A stretch of 5,120 nt of DNA from an uncultured Coriobacteriaceae bacterium (GTDB taxonomy: Bacteria; Actinomycetota; Coriobacteriia; Coriobacteriales; Eggerthellaceae): positions 1-5,120 of the forward strand of contig CADBQL010000085.1 in assembly GCA_902796815.1 (NCBI GenBank). The letters run 5' to 3'. The position numbers were made by a program, and so were the translations under genes. Positions 1 through 5,120 of this stretch are shown one piece after another. Within the stretch, counting starts at the first letter, position 1; the number at the start of each line of letters is the position of its first letter. The notes beneath the pieces were generated by a model that saw nothing but the letters and a program-made list of their open reading frames with translations, had not been told where the DNA came from and did not search any database.

Positions 1-2588
1 GTCAGGCCAGCCGAGGATTCCAATGCGGCGATGATCGCCATGAGGTCGCTCCATGCGGAGGGATGGAGACGGGCCTGTTTCACGTCGGCGACCTCCGTTG
101 GTTTCAGAAGCCGCGTTTTGCCATGTCCGCTCTCAAGCACACCCGCATGCACAAGCCCTTCGAGTGACGCCCCGCGAGCATTGCGGATGGTCTCGGCAGA
201 ACCGAAATCGCCTTGCGTGAATCCGAATTGTTCGTACCATGTCAAACAGAAGCGCGTTTCGTTGTCGAACTCTTCGCCACTTTCGCCCATGAGCGCGTCC
301 AGCTGTTCGTTGATAATGCCGAGTGCCGTATGCACTGTCATAGACCGACCGTCCGATTCTATGACCTGCGCATACTTCGAGAAAGCTGCCATGCCGGGAC
401 CGATGGAAGCCTGCGCCATATCTACGGGTGCGATTGCACCACGTTGCAGGTCCTTAACCCCTTCGCGCAGCATTCGCCGCAGCTCGCGTAAGAACTCTGG
501 GCGAGTTGCAATTGGAGCATCATCTGAACGCTTGCGGCATACGAGAACAATCGAAGATGCAAGAGCGTTCGCTCCTAATCCAATTACCCGATTCGACATC
601 TCTGTTCTCATAGGCCAAGTTCCTGTGATTTGCAAGTTGGCATCCATGAGAGCCTGTAACATTGTTTCCCAACCGGAGGACGTTCTTCCGTCTGCCGTAT
701 CCTCAGATTGCTTATACGCGTAATACACCGTCATTGGATAGTCGTTCGACGAGGCTAAGCCCAACCTCCGAAACGTCTCGCGCATGCCATTCTCAAAAAA
801 CTGTTTCGCCTCTTCAGCTCCACCATCAAATCGATACGGCGTCGCAACAAGCTCTTCGTTCTTTGGCGTAAGCATTGTCGAATAGATATCAGGAAAAACG
901 GACTTGATGCTCTGACGTAACCACACATAAAAATAATCAGATAAGTCTGAATAGCCAATGTTGTCGTAATACGGCGGATCGGTGGAAATCAAGAGATTGC
1001 TTAACCCATCAGTTTGCGCAGCATCGCGCTGAACTGCATCACATAGCGGTTTTGCTGGGAAGTTAACTATTGCATCAACAATCTGTCCTTTCATGCTCTC
1101 GAAAGACCCAGATGATGAAGCAAGTGGATTTGCCTCGGCATAATCCCAAGACATTGGAATAGCCTGTCTCGAGAAGGTGCTTCGTATCGTTTCGTATTTT
1201 GTTCCGTTATCCCAACTGCAGATGGTTGAGTTTCTGTCGGTCATCTTGTCTATGATGAATGCCAGGTATACGGAGACGGCTTCCGCATAAGCTTTCGCGC
1301 CGCGTCCGCCATCATTAAGTCCGATGCCGTCATCTTCAAAGCCCGAACCTATTGCATCTCGCTCAATTTCAGCGCGAATCGTTTGAATGTATTCGGTTAG
1401 CGTTGTTAACGAGAAGAGCTGCCTATTTGTGTATAGCCCAGCAAAATGGGTAATTCCATAGTTTGGCGTCTTGAAATCACGCGGGTTCTTTGTAATTGCC
1501 GATCGCTTCAGGACTGAATCGCAGATTGGAACGCTTTTGATCGCATTCAAACTCACATTATCCGGCTTCGAATACCATCTACTGTTTCCAAAAGGACTAT
1601 CTGATACTACGCACATCAATTTCGCACCAAGGCCACTATCTCTCCCTTGATGCCGTATGTAATCGAGCGTTAAAGGAGATCCGCAGTATAGGCATCTTCC
1701 GCCTTTTCTGCCAATAGTTTCCTGCTCAACACTGGTGAAATCTCTCCATCCTGCTCGTTCGCTTCGTATTTCGTATTGAATCTCTCCGTTGTGCATAACG
1801 GGTTCAATATACGTACGACCTCCCTTTTTCTTTGCAAGCCAAAAAGACCTAATGAGCGGGGTCTCGTGTTTACAAGCAGGATTTGGACACGGTACTGTTC
1901 GAGCCCAGATGTAGGCTATTGGCGTAGCGGTACGTTTATCGTTTCCGTTAGTTACTGTGACGTTCGGATAGTACTCCCTGAGTTTTTCTTTGGCCATCAT
2001 CAAGACTCTGTCCGCATAATATGAGACATCATCACCAAGCCCCGTTGCTCGCTCCCAGCTCATCCCGAGCGCCGTTGTATAACCTGGATGCACTGGCGGT
2101 TTTCCGCAAAACCGAGCAGGTATGTCAATCATCGCTCGATTGAGCGTTACTGGAATTGGATTCAAGTCGGCAGCATGCGATACAAGACCCAGACGCTGAG
2201 CTTCAAGCGGTAGCGCGCCTCCGCCGGCAAAGGGGTCGAGGAATTCGGGGAGTTTGCCATCAGGTGCGTACTTCACCATTTCGGTGTATGCCTGCTCGTA
2301 AAGCACGCGGTCGTTTATGTTATCCCAATCGGCAAGGGCTCGAATTATCCCATGGAGCCGTTCCCGCTCCTTATCTTGCTCTTCCTCTGTCGGAAACAAT
2401 TCGGGGTGCTCCGCCGGATCGTCTACCATGCTGGCGAAGATGACGCAGCGTGCGGCGGCAAGCGGCCGGCGTGCCCACCAGAGGTGGAGCGTCGACGGAT
2501 GTCCCTTGCGCAGCGACTTTTCGCGCACGGCCTGCTTGTTTATCTCGTCAAGCGGGATCGAGGTCTCTATTAGCTTCTTCTTGTACAT
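1..2588 (-). CDS. DUF1156-family adenine-specific DNA methyltransferase, 3' end cut off by the window
   Basis: The frame opens at the ATG at 2588-2586 and stays open to the left edge, giving 862 complete codons; the stop lies outside. The predicted product is an N6-adenine DNA methyltransferase that uses S-adenosylmethionine. The N-terminus carries the DUF1156 signature: a KKLIE start, then GHPSTLHLWWARRPLAAAR (about residues 29-47). Motif I, DPFAGGG, is at 118-124 and is followed by PLEAQRLG. The catalytic motif DPPYYDN is at 537-543. A likely zinc-binding insert has Cys234-x4-Cys239 and Cys299-x2-Cys302. Further family-typical blocks are GWET (639-642), TGTWPMR (656-662), NALASSIVLVC (674-684) and GPGM (730-733). 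Relatives are, from memory, around 900-1000 residues, so perhaps 50-150 residues are missing. The start is supported by the Shine-Dalgarno-like sequence before it and by the typical family N-terminus. It overlaps the upstream helicase gene by 19 bp, indicating co-transcription. The middle of the gene has much lower G+C than its ends. Family assignment is firm; the DNA target is unknown. Confidence 0.93.
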   Translation of the reverse strand, partial: MYKKKLIETSIPLDEINKQAVREKSLRKGHPSTLHLWWARRPLAAARCVIFASMVDDPAEHPELFPTEEEQDKERERLHGIIRALADWDNINDRVLYEQAYTEMVKYAPDGKLPEFLDPFAGGGALPLEAQRLGLVSHAADLNPIPVTLNRAMIDIPARFCGKPPVHPGYTTALGMSWERATGLGDDVSYYADRVLMMAKEKLREYYPNVTVTNGNDKRTATPIAYIWARTVPCPNPACKHETPLIRSFWLAKKKGGRTYIEPVMHNGEIQYEIRSERAGWRDFTSVEQETIGRKGGRCLYCGSPLTLDYIRHQGRDSGLGAKLMCVVSDSPFGNSRWYSKPDNVSLNAIKSVPICDSVLKRSAITKNPRDFKTPNYGITHFAGLYTNRQLFSLTTLTEYIQTIRAEIERDAIGSGFEDDGIGLNDGGRGAKAYAEAVSVYLAFIIDKMTDRNSTICSWDNGTKYETIRSTFSRQAIPMSWDYAEANPLASSSGSFESMKGQIVDAIVNFPAKPLCDAVQRDAAQTDGLSNLLISTDPPYYDNIGYSDLSDYFYVWLRQSIKSVFPDIYSTMLTPKNEELVATPYRFDGGAEEAKQFFENGMRETFRRLGLASSNDYPMTVYYAYKQSEDTADGRTSSGWETMLQALMDANLQITGTWPMRTEMSNRVIGLGANALASSIVLVCRKRSDDAPIATRPEFLRELRRMLREGVKDLQRGAIAPVDMAQASIGPGMAAFSKYAQVIESDGRSMTVHTALGIINEQLDALMGESGEEFDNETRFCLTWYEQFGFTQGDFGSAETIRNARGASLEGLVHAGVLESGHGKTRLLKPTEVADVKQARLHPSAWSDLMAIIAALESSAGL
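500..2200. other. Low-G+C segment inside the methyltransferase gene
   Basis: Hand counts of individual 60-base lines in this stretch give about 37% (line 901) to 53%, mostly 42-52%. The first 120 bases of the window give about 62%, the N-terminal coding part around 2401-2520 about 68%, and sampled helicase lines 68-75%. Both boundaries are gradual and approximate. The segment encodes roughly residues 130-695, covering the region from just after motif I, through the Cys-rich insert and the DPPY motif, to just past the NALASSIVLVC block. The reading frame is intact across it. It could reflect recombination with a lower-G+C relative or relaxed codon use; the sequence alone does not decide. Confidence 0.6.
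2570..2588 (-). other. 19-bp gene overlap between helicase and methyltransferase
   Basis: The helicase stop TAA occupies 2572-2570, while the methyltransferase ATG is at 2588-2586 in a different frame, so the two coding regions share 19 bases. There is no room for a separate promoter in a gap, and the two proteins are probably made from one mRNA. The overlap also shows that the helicase C-terminus (ending CTRRS) and the methyltransferase N-terminus (MYKKKLIE) are read from the same bases. Confidence 0.9.
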
Positions 2589-5120
2589 ACACCGTCCTTG
2601 ATGAAATATGTCGCCACATCGTTGGCGTTCTCGATTAGTCTAGCGATGTTGAGCGGGTACATGCTCATCATCTCGTTGTATACGTCTCCGAAATCGGCGT
2701 GCACGTAGCTGGTCTCGACGCCGTCATCGGCGGGCCGCGATATTGCGACGATGTAGTTGTGCGGGTTGCCCATAGCCTTGCAGACCTCGTTGCGCGTGAG
2801 TATCACGGTGTCGGCATCGGCTGCAACGCCTTTCGACTCGATGAAGAGCAGGTCCTCTATGCCATCTTCGCGCATCACGCGCGACTCGACGTCCCATCCG
2901 CAGTTCTCCCGCGATACGTCCAGCGGGACGTGCCCAGCGGCACGCTCTATGCACATCACGGCGTCCATGCCGCGCTCCTCGGAGATCTTCTTCGCCTCGA
3001 AGTCGGCAATCGTCTGCTGCGCGTTGCGGGATACCCAGGCGGCCGGTATGACGATGGCGCTCGCGACGAGCTGGAGCGGCTTTGGCCGGATGCTCTTCTG
3101 GTTTGCGAGTTGGGCGAGGCGTATCTCCTTGCGGCTCACCAAATCCTTCACCTCGCGCTTGCGGTTGTCGGCCTGTAGCCGCGCACCTTCCTTGCCCTCC
3201 TGCGCCTTCGTCGCCCAAACCTGCTGGTCCCTGCTCGCTCGGATTATTGCGGTGTCGAGCCGTTTCTCGACGGCGGCGGCGATTCGGTCGATATCGCCCA
3301 CGCGCTTGCCCGATGCGCTTTTCACGTCTGCCGCGACGAGGTCCTGCATCACCTGGCCGAGGGCTGCCTCCTCGGCAACAGGAGCCGCATCGACCGCCAC
3401 CCGCTTTATGTCGTTCTCCAGAGCCTTCAGCATGTCCTCGTCGGGTTCGTGGTAGTCGATGTAGGGAGCTTGTCGGATGACAGCCGGCTCGTGGCCTTCC
3501 TCGACCTCGACGTAATAGAGCTTCCGGTCGACTTCGATACCGGCTCCGTCGCATATGGAAAGCGAGAATGCGAACATGATGCGTGGCGTGAGCGTGCGGT
3601 TGCCGCTGTCGATGAGCACGGTGCCGCTCGCAAGCGTCCCGTCGTGCTTGGCTAGCGATTCCTCCACTGCGGCATCGAGCAGCGGGTGTCCCACGCAAAC
3701 CAGGTCCGTTTTCCCAGGATCGGAGACGCTCTCCTTGTCGAACGCGAGCGACTGGTAGCTGCTCGGCAGGGGTCGCCTCGCGCCGTTCGAGCTCTTCACT
3801 GCCAGTGCAAGCGGCACGCGCCTGAGCCGGAACGTGCCGTCCCCGTTGCTCACGAGCTTCGCCCCGAAGTCCGCAAGCGCGCGGTCGATGAAGCTCTTGA
3901 TGTAGTAGGGCTGCAGCCGCATGGCGTTCGCCCGCTCTATGTCGGCGCGCACGCGCGTCAGGTCGTCCACGCCGAGCGTGTCGGTCGCGAGCACGTCGCG
4001 CTTCATGATCTCCTTTAGCTTCTTGGTGTCGAGAGCCGAGTCGATGACGGTGTCCAGGTACGCCTGTCTCTCGGGCGTCTGGTCTTCGAGTATCGCCTCC
4101 CATAGTAGGTCCTTCAGAGGCTTGTCGTCGTAGGTTATCTGTCCCAGGACGTCGAACACCTTGCCCTGCAGCGTCTCCTTCTCCTGGTCGAGCTTCTTGA
4201 ACAGCCGCTGCCACACCTCGCCTTCGCGGGTGCCGTCGGCTACGAGGTTGTACATGTAGCACGTGTGCTTCTGGCCGATGCGGTGGATACGCCCAAACCG
4301 CTGCTCGATACGGTTGGGGTTCCACGGCAGGTCGTAGTTGATCAGCAGGTGCGCCGTCTGCAGGTTGATGCCCTCACCGGCCGCATCGGTTGCAACGAGG
4401 ACGCAAACGTCTGGGTTCTGCTTGAAGTCGGCCTCCACTTGTCGCCTCTGGTCGCGATTCATGCCGCCCCGAATGGCTCGAAGCCGTCCGTGCGAACCCA
4501 GGTAGTCGGAAAGCTTTCCCTCCAGGTACTCCATCGTGTCGGTGAACTCGGTGAAGATGATCAGCTTTTCTCGATTTCCCTCTGCGTCCCTCATCGCCGG
4601 ACTTTCGAGCAGGGCCAGAAGCTCGCGCCATTTCCGGTCGTCGTTCGCGTTCAGGACGCGCTGGGCTTCCGCCTCAAGCTCGCGCAGCTCTTCGATCTCG
4701 GCCTCTAGCTCCTCGAGCGTCTCGGCGGCCGTGGCGGCGTCCAGCACGATGAGGTTGTCCTGGGCGCTCTCGTAATCGTCGTCGTCCCATTCGTCCCAGT
4801 TGGGTCCATCCGGATCGTAATGCCCTCCGGGCATGGTGTAGGTGCCGTGTTCGCGCACCTCCGTGGCACGCTCTTCCAGGCGGGTGCGCCTGCGCTTCAG
4901 CGAACGGTAAGCCGCCATGGGCGAAGACGCAAGCCGACGTTGCAGCGACGTCAGGGCGAACCCGACCGCGTTACGCTTATCCTTGCTCACTATGGCGAGC
5001 GCCCGGTTGAATCCCACGCGGACGTACTCGGTCACATGTTCGTAGAGCTCGTCCTCCGCAGGCGAAAGCCCGTAGGAAGCCGTCCTGGCCTCGCGCACGG
5101 GGAATAGCGGCTTGCCCTCA
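2570..5120 (-). CDS. SNF2-type helicase with C-terminal DUF3883 domain, 5' end cut off by the window
   Basis: The frame ends at TAA (2572-2570) and is open to the right edge, giving 849 visible codons. The GTG at 5098 is an internal Val codon, because the reading continues upstream as EGKPLFP, so the real start and the ATP-binding RecA domain (Walker A, DEAH-type box) lie off the window. Numbering from the Val at 5098, the second helicase domain has motif IV-like KLIIFTEFTDT (178-188), motif V VATDAAGEGINLQ (235-247) and motif VI QRFGRIHRIGQ (266-276), as in SNF2/RapA-type ATPases. Before it lie an acidic stretch (about 95-110) and a Glu/Leu-rich probable coiled coil (about 124-148). A long middle region (about 290-700) shows no motif I recognise. 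The C-terminus (about 705-805) fits DUF3883: GWDVES (734-739), FIESKG (752-757) and LTRNEV (767-772), resembling a PD-(D/E)XK fold with Asp736, Glu754 and Lys756. No membrane segment is evident. Together with the methyltransferase it suggests a defence role; substrate and nuclease activity are unproven. Confidence 0.93.
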   Translation of the reverse strand, partial: EGKPLFPVREARTASYGLSPAEDELYEHVTEYVRVGFNRALAIVSKDKRNAVGFALTSLQRRLASSPMAAYRSLKRRRTRLEERATEVREHGTYTMPGGHYDPDGPNWDEWDDDDYESAQDNLIVLDAATAAETLEELEAEIEELRELEAEAQRVLNANDDRKWRELLALLESPAMRDAEGNREKLIIFTEFTDTMEYLEGKLSDYLGSHGRLRAIRGGMNRDQRRQVEADFKQNPDVCVLVATDAAGEGINLQTAHLLINYDLPWNPNRIEQRFGRIHRIGQKHTCYMYNLVADGTREGEVWQRLFKKLDQEKETLQGKVFDVLGQITYDDKPLKDLLWEAILEDQTPERQAYLDTVIDSALDTKKLKEIMKRDVLATDTLGVDDLTRVRADIERANAMRLQPYYIKSFIDRALADFGAKLVSNGDGTFRLRRVPLALAVKSSNGARRPLPSSYQSLAFDKESVSDPGKTDLVCVGHPLLDAAVEESLAKHDGTLASGTVLIDSGNRTLTPRIMFAFSLSICDGAGIEVDRKLYYVEVEEGHEPAVIRQAPYIDYHEPDEDMLKALENDIKRVAVDAAPVAEEAALGQVMQDLVAADVKSASGKRVGDIDRIAAAVEKRLDTAIIRASRDQQVWATKAQEGKEGARLQADNRKREVKDLVSRKEIRLAQLANQKSIRPKPLQLVASAIVIPAAWVSRNAQQTIADFEAKKISEERGMDAVMCIERAAGHVPLDVSRENCGWDVESRVMREDGIEDLLFIESKGVAADADTVILTRNEVCKAMGNPHNYIVAISRPADDGVETSYVHADFGDVYNEMMSMYPLNIARLIENANDVATYFIKDGVCTRRS
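2595..2599 (-). promoter_or_regulatory. Ribosome binding site of the DUF1156 methyltransferase gene
   Basis: On the minus strand the sequence AAGGA lies 6 bases before the ATG at 2588. It is a good Shine-Dalgarno match at a usual distance and supports this start. The site lies within the last codons of the helicase gene (the Lys-Asp codons of its C-terminal FIKDGVC), so ribosomes finishing the helicase pass over it. This favours coupled translation of the two genes. Confidence 0.75.

Noticed and set aside
31..723. 230-codon plus-strand open frame
   Set aside because: It is antisense to the methyltransferase gene, which has strong family motifs through this stretch. The plus-strand product is Ser/Arg-rich with no recognisable domain.
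755..958. 67-codon minus-strand open frame
   Set aside because: It is another frame of the methyltransferase coding region, in the stretch that encodes GYSDLSDYFYVWLR and the following conserved residues. No ribosome site or domain supports it.
1..2588. The left half being intergenic, or a pseudogene with a broken frame
   Set aside because: Translating the minus strand from 2588 gives one uninterrupted frame with conserved methyltransferase motifs from end to end. The absent stop codon simply lies beyond the left edge.
2699..3455. Plus-strand open frames of 159 and 232 codons opposite the DUF3883 end of the helicase
   Set aside because: They are antisense shadows of a high-GC gene. Their Ser/Ala/Arg-rich translations show no motifs, and the minus-strand frame is clearly the coding one.
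2724..4325. 533-codon minus-strand open frame rich in Arg, Ala, Gly and Pro
   Set aside because: It lies wholly inside the helicase gene in another frame. Its Arg/Ala/Pro-rich composition with no recognisable motif is what GC-rich DNA gives in shadow frames, while the overlapping helicase frame has clear domain motifs.
5096..5098. GTG as the start codon of the helicase
   Set aside because: The frame continues upstream to the window edge as EGKPLFP, which joins naturally to the sequence after it, and a SNF2 helicase needs the ATP-binding domain that would lie further upstream. The GTG is read as an internal valine.
1..5120. CRISPR arrays, tRNA or rRNA genes, insertion sequences or long repeats
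   Set aside because: The whole window is accounted for by two protein-coding genes. Reading it through, I saw no regularly spaced repeats, no inverted terminal repeats and no cloverleaf-like or rRNA-like sequence.

Overview
The window looks like chromosomal DNA of a high-GC bacterium. Hand counts on sample lines of the helicase gene give about 65-75% G+C, with mostly GC-ending codons. An actinobacterium would fit, but no lineage marker is present and I do not commit to a taxon.

Both genes lie on the minus strand and both run off the window. On the right (2570-5120) is the C-terminal 849 codons of a large SNF2-type superfamily 2 helicase. It has the second RecA-like helicase domain, a long middle region and a C-terminal DUF3883 domain with a PD-(D/E)XK-like signature. 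On the left (1-2588) is the first 862 codons of a DUF1156-type adenine-specific DNA methyltransferase. Its frame is open from the ATG at 2588 to the left edge. It is easily missed because its stop codon lies outside the window, but it is intact throughout and accounts for the whole left half. The two genes overlap by 19 bp, so there is no intergenic space in the window and no promoter or terminator was seen.

The pair matches a known defence-island arrangement: a SNF2/DUF3883 helicase followed by a DUF1156 methyltransferase, often accompanied by a DUF499 ATPase and other genes. The probable role is modification-based anti-phage defence, in which the methyltransferase marks host DNA and the helicase takes part in recognising or processing unmarked DNA. 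This role is inferred from family and context. The rest of the operon would lie off the left edge (downstream) and possibly off the right edge.

The least expected feature is compositional. The middle of the methyltransferase gene (roughly 500-2200) is about 37-53% G+C by line, while its two ends and most of the helicase are about 60-75%. This suggests a mosaic gene.
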